DNA of 64,000 bases, taken from contig NW_026516741.1 in NCBI RefSeq assembly GCF_025766255.1, positions 62,001-126,000 of the forward strand. Reading direction: 5' to 3'. Both the position numbers and the translations under genes were made by a program. This document shows, one piece after another, positions 12,084-23,758 of the stretch (positions within the stretch are counted from its first letter, which is position 1; each line of letters begins with the position of its first letter). The notes below the pieces were generated by a model. The model was not told the origin of the DNA. It did not search any database and saw only the letters and a list, made by a program, of their open reading frames with translations. This DNA comes from Zychaea mexicana. Taxonomy: Eukaryota; Mucoromycota; Mucoromycetes; Mucorales; Lichtheimiaceae.

Positions 12084-13683
12084 ATGCTATTACGACGACG
12101 CTTCTGGTCAATTCCAGCTACAATTGCTGTTGCGTGGATACTCGCTGCGTCTACCGTTGTTGGCATCGTTTCCGCCATCGCCGTTGCCAATGATGCGAGC
12201 GACTCCACTATTACACTGACTCTACTTCGTAACCAACCTGTCCTGACACAACATCGTCGTCGTGCGCTTCTTGGAAAGCGCCAAACAACGGGATCAGTCG
12301 AGACAGCTGCTTTGCAAAATATGTACGGGCGCGAGTACAGTGTCGAGATGGGATTTGGTACACCGCCTCAGCTCTTTAACGTCACTATTGATACTGGAAG
12401 GTGTGTCTCATCATACCCGGCGAAAGCATCACCCACGTGATACAATTGTCAGTACTGTATTAACGCACATGGCTGAACATCATGCTAGCTCTACCCTTTG
12501 GATCGCTTCTACCGAATGTCCTCAGAATCTATGTCCCGGGAAACGATACGATCCAGATCAGTCCTCAACATACAAAGCCAAGCTTGGAAATATTCATTTG
12601 TCGTATGCCCAAGGCTTTGCCCGTGGACAAGCAGCCACCGAGACAGTAACCATTGGCGAGAATTTAGCGGTGGTAGACCAAACCTTTGCAAAAGTCGAGA
12701 GCACTCGCGCAGTTCTCACCAATGCAATCGACAATCCTAGCAGCGGTATCCTTGGTCTTGGATTTCCTGCACTTGCAGAAGCCACAGGCGGAATCTATAG
12801 TGGCGAACCATTCGTATTCAACCTCATCAAGAACAATTTGATCGCATCACCGGTATTCTCAGTCTACATGAATAGCCAGTACCAATATGGTTACACCGGA
12901 AATGCAGAAATGACATTCGGTGGTATTGACGAATCCAAATTCACTGGGCAGCTTCAATACACGGCGGTCCAAAAGTACACAATACCCGTGGCCGGCATCA
13001 GCGATGAATATCTCTATTGGGCCGTTCAAGGCGCTGGTGTTAGTGCAACATCTTCTGCCCAAGGCACGAATGATTACACATACGACATAAGCGATAATTT
13101 TGTATTTGATACTGGTAGTACTGCTTCATATGCACCTCCAGATGTGGTGCGTGGTATTGTTGAATCACTCACAACAACGGCCACTTACAACACCGAAGAC
13201 CAGCTCTACTTGGTGGACTGCAACATGTACAATGACGAGAATGCCGAGGTGACTTTCCGATTGGCCGACGGGATCAATTTGACAGTACATGTACGTGAAC
13301 TGATTATTCCCAACGAAACACTCGATCCACGCGACGCGGAACTGTGTGTTTTTGGTATCCTTCCAATGGAAGTATCACCCAGTGGCTATGTCTCGTATAT
13401 ACTCGGCCAAACTGTGATGCGTTCATTCTATACTGTCCACGATGCTGGCAATTATCGTATGGGCTTTGCGCCGGCTGTCATGTCGCCCATGTCGAATGAT
13501 TCGTTAAACAAGACTAGACCAACGCCTTCTGACGATGGTTATTGGCGACCTCTGGACCCATCAGGCTCAGTGAACGGCAATGACGGTTTTGGACCTTATA
13601 GCGCCTCATCGACTCTCGGCCTTGATCACATGGCCTCGCTAGTACTGGTGATGCTTGTGACTTTCAATGTTGTTCTACTGTGA
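12084..13683 (+). CDS. Pepsin-like aspartic protease, probably membrane/GPI-anchored
   Basis: Two exons, 12084-12400 and 12489-13683, encode 503 residues. An N-terminal hydrophobic segment (about residues 11-33) acts as signal peptide. A propeptide follows, with a Lys-Arg site in LLGKRQTTG (around residue 65) suited to Kex2-type cleavage. The catalytic Asp sites are NVTIDTGS (Asp about 103) and FVFDTGSTASYAPP (Asp about 313). Between them, SSGILGLGFP and AEMTFGGIDESKFTG are typical of A1 proteases. After a Ser/Pro-rich linker the chain ends in about 18 hydrophobic residues with nothing after them, as in GPI-anchored yapsins. The single intron splits the Ser codon after the first DTG. Substrate is unknown. 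ATG at 12084 is chosen because it gives a normal signal peptide. Confidence 0.92.
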
Positions 13684-15076
13684 TTATCTCTATAGCAAAG
13701 ATTCTATGTAATAAAGTGTATATTTAACTTTCTTCATATTTGTATGGATCTATAGACCATAAACATCAATCTGCTAAAGGTAAAAACAACATCACTTCGT
13801 TCAGGCAAAAGTAGAATTTAGGCTGTGATAAGAAAGAGTTAGGGATGCGCGAATGGTCCATTACGGTGACGTATTTTCAAAGAGGCATGTTGTTGAGCAT
13901 TAGGTAGGTCGCATTTCTTTTTGTGCCTTGGAGTTGCATGTCAAACTTTTCAATTGTAGAGTCGTCTGCTTTTTGGAGACTGCTGCGTCGTTGTTATCCT
14001 TCCACTTATCGTAAAAGCTGCGCAAGTGCTGCGGTGTCTGGTAAAAAATTTCGACTCCGTCGTCTACGTCTATTACGATCAAACCGACAGAACAGTTTGG
14101 TGTCTCTCAAGATCTGAGTATGCTGAAATAGCAGGACGACCAATTTTTATTTCTTACCCCATCACGTGGAGTTTCGAGGTTGCCAAAGAGAAAACGCATT
14201 CTGCATTAAACAACTCTGGAGGCTTTATGCAGATAGTCAACTTTCGTAAGCCACTGTATTCACTAGAGGTCCCTCGATTTCTCATAGGTTTTGAAAGATG
14301 GGATTTCATTAAGCAGGCTATCGTTTTGATGCGTAGTGCAGCAAATAGTATTTGCACCTTCAACGTTGAGTCAAAGTGTAAGACTTGGGTTTTGATTTAA
14401 TATACGAACAGAATCAAATGAAACTCTTGGACATACGAGTGAGATAGATAGTTAATTTATTGCTTATTTTGGTAATTTTGTTTACTACTAATTGCTAAAT
14501 GATGATGGTGCATGATTTATGCAACCTAATGACGGCGCACTTGATAGTCCTCTGAACGCGGTAATTGCTCATCTCACATGAAGTTCAGTCACTCATGTGA
14601 CAAACTCATCCCCTTATCTTTATCACTTTTCTGTTATCCACATATTTGTTACCCTTCTCTCTATGATACTCGTCTTTTTATTTCGCACACCTATAAGTTT
14701 GACCAGTTTGTAACACTGGTGAGTATATTTTAACCATGCCAATCACTTGAATTATTACTCTAATATGAAATGAAGGTCATTTTCTGTGTACCCAATTCAT
14801 TCCGATCAAATTATGTTTGTCTTGTCACAATTTCAAATTGGAAACACATACAACCAGAGATCCAGTGGCCACACGTAAGCACACTAAAGAAAATAATTAC
14901 TGTGGCACTGTTCGATAATATGACTGCTAATGATTGTTATTACAACGGGTGTTTGATGATAGAGCTCCTTCACTATTTTGAGAAGAAGGGTATCGACGCG
15001 ACATTAGAGAATTTTTGCAAAGAAGAGTTGAAGTTTGTGATTGCGAATACCTCGGCACTCTTTTTCCTTCTCAACG
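13684..15076. other. Intergenic region with unassigned ORFs
   Basis: A polyadenylation-like AATAAA lies near 13710. ORFs at 14026-14400 (+, 124 codons) and 14770-15156 (+) have no recognisable domain; a minus-strand reading at 13900-14082 is equally unassigned. The region may hold decayed coding sequence, but I cannot name it. Confidence 0.4.
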
Positions 15077-16161
15077 ATGTCGCACCAAGTACGCACTTCC
15101 AACCGCACTGGCACCATCCAACACCATCCCTATTCCTCGCCTGCCACTTTGCTTGACAGTAGAGCAACGGCACCGCTCTTAGCTCCCAGGACTCGGCTAC
15201 TGCTAGCAGAGCTGGTGTACTTTCCACCGCATCGGTAACATCGAAGAGCGCCTGGCCTCAGTGCAAGAAAACCAGCGCAACATTTTGCTGGCTGTTGCTG
15301 AGCCCAAAGAGCTCATCATTGCTCAAGGGGAAGCACGGCAGCCTGCACCAATGCAGCAACAGCAACAACGCGACGGTGCATTTGATGTAAGTCAAGTTAC
15401 TATATAGATTCAGCGCTACTATAAGAGTAAGAAAGAGGTACTCAAAGAGATAAACACACATTTTATGTTAGGCGTCTATGCATTTTGCGTACGCCGACTT
15501 CTGTCACAAGCGCAACAGAGGCTTCGATTTTGCGCTCCCTTTTGGACGCCTACTACCAAACGGTGTCATTGCCAGTTTACGAGGCACTCCGTGGTGAGGC
15601 TGCGACCCGGCCGCACATCCAAGACTGGACTCGCTTCGTCAAGAGCAAGCTCGAGTCTCACTTCAAGTACAAGAAGGAGAAGAACCGACAAAGGGTGAGG
15701 CCGAGAACAAGGCTCGGCATCGTCGGCAGCGAGTTCTGCGTGTATTTTTTTAATCTATTAATACGAAAGTGTTTTTAAAGCTTATTTAATTCTCCTGTAT
15801 TTTAATTTATGAAGAAGCTGCAACGTCGCGCCGGCATGTACGAGGCCCAACGGGAAGACTGCTCCAGCCACTTCTCCATAGAATGCGTCCAGGCCTTGTC
15901 CTTTGACTATATGTCAGAGGACGAGACTGACGCGGAGGAGACGGCTTCGTCGTCTACCCAACAGCAAGAATGTTGGGTGACGAAGCGTCCAAGCCGGAGA
16001 AGCAAGAAAGTTAGTACTGTAAACAGTGATTTAAAGCAAATGACCTAGTGATACTAATCAAACATATACTTTTCTGTAGGCAACTGCTTTACTGTACCAT
16101 TTAGACGCTCGCATCGTCTATAGGCAACATGCCTATAGGCGATTTCCAAAGCTTTTGGTGT
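15077..16161 (+). pseudogene. Mucorales-type lineage-specific gene, probably broken
   Basis: A chain of plus-strand coding-like segments separated by possible introns. First is a Ser/Thr-rich start (MSHQVRTSNRTGTIQ), then IEERLASVQENQRNILLAVAE with a short Gln run, then SILRSLLDAYYQTVSLPVYE and IQDWTRFVKSKLESHFKYKK up to about 15692. Next comes KLQRRAGMYEAQRED with an acidic FDYMSEDETDAEE (15813-16009), and last ATALLYHLDARIVYR (about 16081-16161). The basic/acidic C-terminal pattern resembles an uncharacterised gene family I have seen expanded in Rhizopus and Mucor genomes; that is recollection, not a search. The 15.4-kb junction changes frame and the first segment hits a stop, so it is probably a pseudogene. 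Function unknown. Confidence 0.4.
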
Positions 16162-16273
16162 AATAAGTATGACGCTGCATGCAGAGTGAAGGAGTTGCGC
16201 CCGGTAAGTAACGATAGTTGGGAGTTAAGAATTACGGGTCGTTATTACGTTGGTATTGTGTATTTGTTAGACA

Positions 16274-16528
16274 TTGGGAAACCCCAACTGGGGCGAAATT
16301 GCCTGCGGATTATTATGTACTCGCGGGCAATTACCAAAAAACAACGCCACCACATCCATTTCAACATCCACCACCAGCGTCCCGTCATCGTCATCCAAAA
16401 AGCTAACTGCTGAGGATATAAAGAAAATCGAGCTCGTGTACGAGAGAATGGAAGAAAGCAAGATGTGGCGCCTAGCGACAGGCAAGCTAGTCAAAAGAAG
16501 TGACGTGAAAGCTCTTTTTGGACAGTAA
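16274..16528 (+). pseudogene. 3' fragment of a second Mucorales-type expanded gene
   Basis: An 84-codon open frame, Thr/Ser-rich at first, then LTAEDIKKIELVYERMEESK and MWRLATGKLVK before the stop. The pattern of an acidic helix followed by 'W-L-tG-k-V' resembles uncharacterised proteins that are very numerous in Mucorales; this is by recollection. It directly follows the previous broken gene on the same strand and lacks any obvious start or longer C-terminus, so I read it as a remnant. Function unknown. Confidence 0.35.
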
Positions 16529-16612
16529 GCTGCAGAGAATGGATATATAGCCTGGATCGAGCTCCAAATTAACGTCAGTTTTTTTGTTTTGAAAGCCCTG
16601 CACGCTCGGTTA

Positions 16613-16988
16613 TCATGGACCTGTCTGACCAGGTATGGGCGAAAGGCGGCCGCTAAGCCATAAGCATTTGACGTCGGGTATCGTGGAGCTCATTTCGTCT
16701 TCTTCGCGTTCCATGTCGAGAATTAGTTCTAGAGCCTCCTTGTATAAGGGCACTTGCTGCACTAGTCCAGTCAAATTGAAGCCGTCTTCAATGAAATCGT
16801 CGTCGACTTGACAGTAGTATTCATGACTAGCAAGCGAACAAAACCACTTGATCCACTATTAACAGATATATTTAAGTAAGGCGTCAAATTGCGTGTGTGT
16901 GCGATATTTTTTAGTCATAAAATAGTACCGATTGCGGTTGACTACTGGTTGTACTAGAAGAGTCGTGCATTTCCTCGTCGTCGTCCAT
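16613..16988 (-). pseudogene. Truncated casein kinase 2 regulatory (beta) subunit paralogue
   Basis: Minus-strand exon 1 at 16988-16929 (start MDDDEEMHDSS, acidic) joins by a GT-AG intron to exon 2 from 16855. Exon 2 reads WIKWFCSLASHEYYCQVDDD and then FIEDGFNLTGLVQQVPLYKE, ALELILDMEREEDEMSS. This matches the N-terminal third of CK2 beta ([20 protein letters not shown]...FNLTGL..QVP.Y..AL..ILD). After about residue 90 the frame gives an unrelated tail and stops at 16613. A frame change recovers a weak YGL...R continuation only. The zinc-binding Cys4 domain needed for dimerisation is absent. Likely a decayed duplicate rather than the main CKB gene. Confidence 0.7.
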
Positions 16989-19784
16989 GCTTTTATCTTT
17001 GAGATTGTCCAAGAATATGTACGTGTGTGTCGAGAGGCGACGCACGCATGACAGTGACTGTTATGGTAATTCGCGGACCAACATTAGTCCTTCCAGTGAC
17101 ACGTGCACTGTGATGGGCCCGGTCGTGTATGTGTTGATCCGAGCTGCTTCCGATCCGTTAATATTACGCCATCAATCTCCTATTTTGTGATTGCGATAAC
17201 CCAGTGAGCCCAGGTGTATGGTTTACTGTAAGGCAAGTCACCATAACAGCGTAATATCAATACTAGTATCGCCAAGGAACCCATTTGAGTAACGCTTGTC
17301 CTGTAAAGACTATATATACAAAAGAACAGGTAGTTTTATTACTTTTCGCTTGCTGAATCGTTTACGTCAACTACGTATCTTAGTTATAAGATGTGTGGCG
17401 CTTCATGCGGTAGCTCCCCACCATACAAAAAGAAAAAAGCCAATGATTTATCGATCGGAGGATCCCATATTCATAATAAAGCAAGTTAAAAGCTTGTATT
17501 ATTGACTGGGACTACATACTTATGATAACAAGCAGTTGGATATTATAAAAAAGTTCATCAAGTGTAATCTTCAGGCATACATCTTGAATATGTACGTGTA
17601 CATACTCATTGATTTAATCAAGGAATATATATCTTCTATAAGTGTCAAAGTCAGGTGTAGCTCTACTGAAAGGAACGAAGTCCTTGCTTTAAATTGACGG
17701 AATTCTTCTAGATGGTAATCAAGCGAGTGTCATACTAATATGAAACGGAGCGTCGTTAATGTGGATTATCATCATCACTGTTTCACGAGCTCGCGGCAGA
17801 CCTATCACTCACGGACGACAGTTGCTGCGACCAGCTTTGAGGATTTCTTTTTACTTTTTTGGTATCAATGTTTACATAATTTCTACATAGGTAGCTGATC
17901 TTATTAGCTGAGTATCGAGTTTGGTATCAGTTGAATCCAGATAAATTAATATGGACAATAAATATAAAGTGCAACCAATGTGGACATACCTTCTTGGCTA
18001 TTACTACAGTGCTAAACTTTTATATGATAAACCGCCAAAACAGTCCATTTACATACTACATACTGCTACACATTACCCTGATTCCGTAGCAGAACAAAAT
18101 TGGGCTAGAATCGCTTTGATCATAATGGCATGGACATCCCACACCTTCAAATATGGAACCGGCTAGTTCTGCCAGTTTGTTCACGTGCTGGAGAATCCGG
18201 TATTCGATGTGAAATTTGTTTTGACCAAAAATTATGTCGCACAGATCCATTTTACTACTAAAGTTTACTTGCAGCGCAAACAATTAACAGCGTGGCACTT
18301 TTTCATACATACAGGTATAATCAGTTGCTCTGAATACTGTAAACGAGCGTTGCCACGCACTGAAATGGCCAGCAGCCTATTGACCTGATGAACTCCCTGT
18401 GATATTATTGTTTTTACTGTTCACTGTAATCCCTAGCTTAAACAAAAAGGCATTAACAATTATTCTTTAGCCCCACTTTCTGAGACAATATCTCCCTTTC
18501 TGCAGGCAGCGAAGAAGAATTATTGATGCTTTTACTATATTTGCGTATTTCTTTCGTGCCATAATATTGTACAGTCTTTTGTTCCAAGAAAGCGACAAGC
18601 ATTGGGGGAGTGGGAGGTCGGTTCTTCCGTCTGAGTGTAGATTAACATTGGATGGCCATGGTCGTAGTAATACTTATGTTGATATGCAAATAAAATACGA
18701 TCTGCAACCTGAATTTGATCACAACGTAAAGAGTGGGCTGACTGGAACCAAACGACGCTATCAAATAATCACTGTCGTCGGCTTTTATTGAAGAAAGGCA
18801 GAATTGCTTGTTCGACATGATTTCTGCGTACTATGTGCGTGAGTCGATAGCTGTAAATTATTTATGCAGGGCATTGACCAACGGTGGCGTTGTATACATC
18901 CTGGTAAATATATGCTGTATGTATCCCTAGTATGTCGTTGATTTCTCCTGAGCATTATGTTATGATAGACATGATCATCTGCTACACGGTCTTTGATGTA
19001 GCCTTATTCTCAGATAAGTATTGAATACGATAGAACCGGCGAGATAAAGCAAGTGGATATAATGGGCAACAACCGGACTTTGTCTTCTTTCACTACTACC
19101 ACACCACCTTGCTCACTTTGATTCTCCAGCAACACTTCTAATATCTTTACATTGCGCATATTTCTTTTTATAGCCGAAAAACATGGATGGTACATCATTG
19201 GCGCAATTACCCGCAGAAGCAAAATGTTCCTCTATTCGTTCGAAGGCAGCGGAAAAGAACATGAATGTGGCTATCATCGAAAACATTATCATAGATCCAA
19301 CAGCTCATGGCTAGCAATGCAACCCTATGTGTGGCAGTATTATATGCGAGCCTGGCCTTGGTAGCTAGTATAGTGTTTCAATGCGGATTTCAAATTTAGA
19401 TTGGCTGTACAATATTAAAATGTAGGTATATGTCGTTGAGAGACAGGGAGAAAGCCAATACATAGACGTCACTATCAATGACGCTAAAAGCACACCCGCT
19501 TTCCTCTATGATGGCCATCTTGATGTTCCTGGTGTGTGCACATGCATAAGAGACCTTACGGACTGCGTGTAACCCAGTCGAGCATTGATGTTCTGGTGCG
19601 AGCTGCTCTGTGCCATTCAAACAAGAAAAGAGAGACTTGATTTCACATTCTTCCGTCTCTTCTCCTCGTCCACATAAAGCACTTCTTTTCTCACTCCCAC
19701 TTCTCCTTTAAGGAACGAACGTCACCAGCAAAGGTGACGACAAGCACTAGCAGACGCGTGACGACGGTGACATGTAAATAAGCA
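16989..19784. other. Gene-poor interval, about 2.8 kb
   Basis: Only short unassigned ORFs (for example 17296-17505, 18567-18791 and 19152-19364 on the plus strand). No conserved motif, RNA gene or transposon end was recognised. Confidence 0.45.
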
Positions 19785-20060
19785 ATGTACCAACAACACC
19801 ACCAGAACAATGGCTGTAGCGTCAACAGCAGCAGCCGCAACAGCGACAAGAATGAAGAGTTCTTCTTGGACGGTCATCCTAGAGACAATGCAGATGCACC
19901 GCCAGAGTACAAAAACCCATGGACATACGGCGAGAGTCTGCTAATCTCATGGATGTCACACGCGCCTGTACTTTCAAACGCGCGTAAGAGCACAAAGTGT
20001 AGTGGGGCTTCTGTAAGCATTGTACCGATTGCCACTTGGAATCACGGATCGCCGGTATAG
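19785..20060 (+). CDS. Hypothetical 91-residue ORF
   Basis: Starts with a low-complexity stretch rich in Gln, His, Asn and Ser, then an acidic FFLDGHPRDNADAPPEYKNP and WTYGESLLISWMSH. The composition shift resembles the N-terminus of a real fungal protein, but no family is recognised and no continuation exon was found. It lies just upstream of repeat block B. It may be a gene fragment. Confidence 0.2.
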   Translation: MYQQHHQNNGCSVNSSSRNSDKNEEFFLDGHPRDNADAPPEYKNPWTYGESLLISWMSHAPVLSNARKSTKCSGASVSIVPIATWNHGSPV

Positions 20061-20604
20061 CTTCCCAACAGACAATGCCCCCGTCATGCGCCATTATCGA
20101 TAGTCTAGGCCTTGTGTAACCTCAGTGTCGAGTAGAAGAAAAGCGCGTCATTATACTTTAACAAGTGGAGACACTTCGTGAGAGCCTTGTTGAAAGACAA
20201 GACTAGTGTGTATGTGTAGCCTGAAGTGAGCACATTGTAAAGGGGAATGTCAGTGAGGTTGCATTCCGAATGCCTCGGGAGATGACAGACCCATAGTTCG
20301 GCGTGTCCAACACTGCTTGTCGGTGTAACATGGCATCACCTGGGCTGGCAAGTGACGCTGTCAATTTTCTTTTTTTCCTTTTTTGGATCAGCTGTCCAAG
20401 CGAACAGATAAGATTTAAAAGCACTGCATGGAAATAATTTCTGCTACTTTGCTCCTCTCTCTTCCTCTCTCTCTCTTTTCTTTGAATCATGAAAATTGTG
20501 ACCAAGATTTCGAATGCAAAAAAGTACCCGTGCACAGTGTCGACGAGCATAACGATGAATCGGGATGGCCGCGTCCAAAAGTTTGTCGTCTCAGCCAGGA
20601 CTAC

Positions 20605-20960
20605 CCGTAGCAGCAGAAGCAGTGGCAGTAGCAGCAGTGGTAGCAGTGGCAGCAGTGACAGTAGCATCATTGGCAGCAGCAGTGGTAGCGGCAGTAGCAG
20701 CAGTGACAGTAGCAGCAGCAGCAGTGACAGTAGCAGCAGTGGTAGCAGTGGCAGCAGTGACAGTAGCAGCATTGGCAGTAGCAGTGGTAGCGGCAGTAGC
20801 AGCAGTGGCAGTAGCAGTAGCAGTAGCAGCAGCAGCAGCAGTGGCAGTGGCAGTGGCAGTGGCAGTGGCAGTGGCAGTAGCAGTGGCAGCAGTGGTAGCA
20901 GCGGTATCAGTGGCATCAGCAGTGGCAGTAACAGCGGTAGCAGTGGTAGCAGCAGCGGTA
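20605..20960 (+). repeat. Long AGC/AGT/GGC trinucleotide repeat
   Basis: About 355 bp of imperfect triplets (mainly AGC, AGT, GGC, GGT) reading Ser/Gly in one frame, Ala/Val in the next, and Leu/Pro on the other strand. The inverted copy at about 62113-62220 has only about 110 bp, so the tract is length-variable. Confidence 0.85.
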
Positions 20961-21052
20961 TGTAGTAGTAGCAGTATGTAGTTTAATAAAAAGCATTGCG
21001 CTGTATAAAATCAAAAGATACGTCGTCGTTTTTCTGCTATTACGTACGCGTG

Positions 21053-21056
<4 letters not shown>

Positions 21057-21086
<30 letters not shown>
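21057..21086 (+). repeat. (GT)n microsatellite
   Basis: Pure GT dinucleotide run of about 15 units inside block B. The inverted copy has a much shorter (CA)n tract at about 61990-62002. Confidence 0.85.
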
Positions 21087-21089
<3 letters not shown>

Positions 21090-21254
21090 AGAAACTTAAA
21101 AATCACCAGGCCTACGAGAATTATGGTGGAGACCTGAGGCAAAGGATGTGGTTATTAGACGCTAACGTCGCTTCCCAACTGTTGTGACGTGTTGACTAAT
21201 GCATTCACTGTTGACAAAGACGGTTAGAGTGTCCGATGGATACAAGGGGTTATC

Positions 21255-21635
21255 GTGTATACACGTTGGTTTGGGCTCGTTGCGGCCAGTAGTAGATGCA
21301 TCGCTCGAGAAATCATTCCGAATGTCATGTCTAAGATGCATGAAGCTTGTTGCCGTGCTTTCCACATTAATTTACATCTTACGACGCTCAGGATAAATCA
21401 AAAAATGAACGAGGAGACGCGTTTAATACCACTACTACGTACGGAATGCCACCAACTGCAAAATTTAACGCTCAGTAGTAGGGGGGGTATTAGGATACCA
21501 AAAATCCTTGCCGAGTGTTGTTTAGCACTCAGGGATTCCTCAGGCGGAAAAAGGCTACGATACCATTCGTTATACCAAAATGTCTCCGCAGCAGAAATAC
21601 TCACACCGCAGGCAACAGCAATTGGTTGTCAATAA
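21255..21635 (+). pseudogene. Decayed ORF continuing out of block B
   Basis: A 126-codon frame whose start lies in block B (RWFGLVAASSRCI) and which runs past the repeat edge into unique sequence (IIPNVMSKMHEACCRAFHIN and later RIPKILAECCLALRD). Stops interrupt the same frame upstream. The protein family is not recognised. The inverted partner diverges at about 21302, so only the first part is duplicated. Confidence 0.25.
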
Positions 21636-22706
21636 AGCAAACTCATAAGCCTTACCAAAGAAGGGTTTTCATGGAGCGCGAAAAGCGAGGACATCTTTGT
21701 TAAGGTCATTGGCTGGTACAGTACAGGTACTCGACCGCTCACGATAAAGACCAGATGTTGGAGGTCTGACGCACGTTCATTGGTAGCCTTACGTCGAAAA
21801 TTCATGTTTGCTTTCTGAGATTTTTGAATGCTCTGGAAAGCTTTCCGAGGCTTTCGAAGGCTTCAAAAAGCATCAGGTTACAACCTTTTCTCTGCCGTCC
21901 CTGCTACTGCCTACATATCTGCTGCCAGTCATCCTGTATACCCTGACTGCTATTTTCAAACTTAGAACAAAAGCTAAAGCCATCCTTGCTAATTACATGC
22001 GCTAAATATATCGAGTAGTGGATGTAAGGAGCAACTCATGCCGACAAGAGCAGCCAGGTGACGACGCGCTCTAAATTTCTTTTAACGTCACATCGACAGG
22101 TTGTCGCTCCCTGGCGGTGCTGCTGCTCTTCTTTCTACTCCTTCTGTTCATCGACATTCTGGTTGTTGCGGCTGTGTCCCTTGACCGTCACTACCACTTC
22201 TTTCTTTGACTCGGCCGTTGTGACATATTTTGATTTTGGAAGTCAAACTTACTTGGAGTGAACTTGGTAGTGATTTCCATGTTATTGAATTGGTGCATGA
22301 AATCATAAGAGATTTTTGGTGTTACACACACTTTCGGAAATGTTCCCACTCGACTCTTGCCCCTTATGCATATGGTACACCGATAAGAGGCAAGCTTCAG
22401 TGAACAGAAAAGAACGAAACTCATCGTGATCGCCAAGTAGCGAGATGGGACGAGTGTGTGCATGGAGCCTGGAGCGTCTACAATGTGCAGGTGTTATCGG
22501 TGTGAAGCATGGCCCTTGAAAGATTGTCATCCGTTGTTCGCGATCCTTGTGCAACATCGGATGGTCAAACAGGTCAAACTGTGACGCCTACAAAAGAACT
22601 GGACTCGACTGCGCATTTCCCTTTCTCTTTCTTCTTCCTCACTGTCGAAAGATCTTTTCCACCTTTTCCACTTCATTGAACGATACCCTTTTCAGCTTCT
22701 TTATTG

Positions 22707-23201
22707 AAGGGTTGCCTTCTGCTACTTGATCCGAGTGGATGTACGTGCAGAATCAGTATTCGTTATTGTTTTCGGCGTACATTTGCGACTTTCATTAGGA
22801 TCTTTGTGGCGCAGTGCACGAGTCGCTATTGCAGCGAGCCCTATCCGTGAGCGCACTACATGCCGTAAAGTTCTTTACCGCAGTGCACTCACAAAGTAAG
22901 TATACACGTAATTCCCCCCTTGACAAACTGCTCTCACCCATCTTCTTCTATTTGAGGGCTGTCTTCTACTACTTGGGTCCGAGTGGGTGTACGTGCAGAA
23001 TCAGTATTCGTTATTGTTTTCGGCGTACATTTGCGACTTTCATTAGGATCTTTGTGACGCAGTGCACGAGTCGCTATTGCAGCGAGCCCTATCCGTGAGC
23101 GCACTACATGCCGTAAAGTTCTTTACCGCAGTGCACTCACAAAGTAAGTATACACGTAATTCCCCCTTGACAAACTACTCTCACCCATCTTCTTCTATTT
23201 G
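22707..23201 (+). repeat. Tandem duplication, two 248-bp units
   Basis: Units at about 22707-22953 and 22955-23201 are nearly identical. Both contain GTACGTGCAGAATCAG, the frame MHESLLQRALSVSALHAV and a splice-donor-like AAAGTAAGTATACACG. Known differences are a few substitutions and one C in the run before TTGACAAACT. Only two copies are present, which points to a recent unequal event. No family recognised. Confidence 0.85.
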
Positions 23202-23515
23202 TAGTGATTTGTTATTGGGAGGTGTAGGTTCCTTTGGAACTGAGGCTTGAGGAGACCAAGGGAGAGCAACCTCTCCTTTGAGGAACGAAGGATTCATATA
23301 CAAGCCGGTCATTTGCAAGCAACAATAAATAAACGTGTCTTCTTCTGTCTTTGTGTACAATAAATTTTATTGATTTCGTTTCTACTCTCTTGAAGAAGTG
23401 TTTCTAACTATCCTGAGCATGGGCTGATTAAATAACTCTTATAATAAATGCTTTTCGAGGAGCAGCTTGCTGCAGGAAACGAGACCAGCCAATCTCTGAA
23501 AGGAAATGATGAATT

Positions 23516-23758
23516 GTGCATTTGCCGGTGTGGTTCCGTGGACAGAGCGATCCATTTACTAATAATACAACCAGAAGTGCGATCTCTGGCGTGCCGTTGG
23601 AGATGTTCACTTTTAAAAATTTGCCGACCACAGTGTTGTATGGCTTTATAGGAGATTTGTTTGGATTTTCATGTTTAGCTCTAGGATCGGCAGCGACACT
23701 CTATCTTATCTATGATGCTGCTGTGAAATATCATCGGGGCGGTCAAATCCAAGTGTAG
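23516..23758 (+). CDS. Hypothetical membrane-protein fragment
   Basis: An 80-codon frame with coding-like composition: LPVWFRGQSDPFTNNTTRSA, a hydrophobic helix around TVLYGFIGDLFGFSCLALGS, then AATLYLIYDAAVKYHRGG and a stop. It could be the last exon of a membrane protein or a remnant. No upstream exon was found, and I do not recognise the family. Confidence 0.3.
   Translation: MHLPVWFRGQSDPFTNNTTRSAISGVPLEMFTFKNLPTTVLYGFIGDLFGFSCLALGSAATLYLIYDAAVKYHRGGQIQV

Larger units (their letters stand above)
20166..21302. repeat. Repeat block B, left copy (inverted partner at 61759-62879)
   Basis: Reverse complement of 61759-62879, with near-identity over the non-repetitive parts. It contains an ORF (20489-20965) starting MKIVTKISNAKKYPCTVSTS, then VQKFVVSARTTRSS, and then a long Ser/Gly run made by trinucleotide repeats. 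The partner encodes the same start on its own strand but a much shorter Ser/Gly run. A second shared stretch (about 21110-21302) reads SLPNCCDVLTNAF and RWIQGV...RWFGLVAASSRCI in one frame, interrupted by stops. This suggests decayed coding sequence of unknown type. The left edge is the 9-mer TGGAGACAC. Confidence 0.75.

Noticed and set aside
20203..20916. 237-codon minus-strand ORF rich in Leu/Pro
   Set aside because: It is the complement of the Ser/Gly triplet tract; the repeat, not selection, keeps it open.
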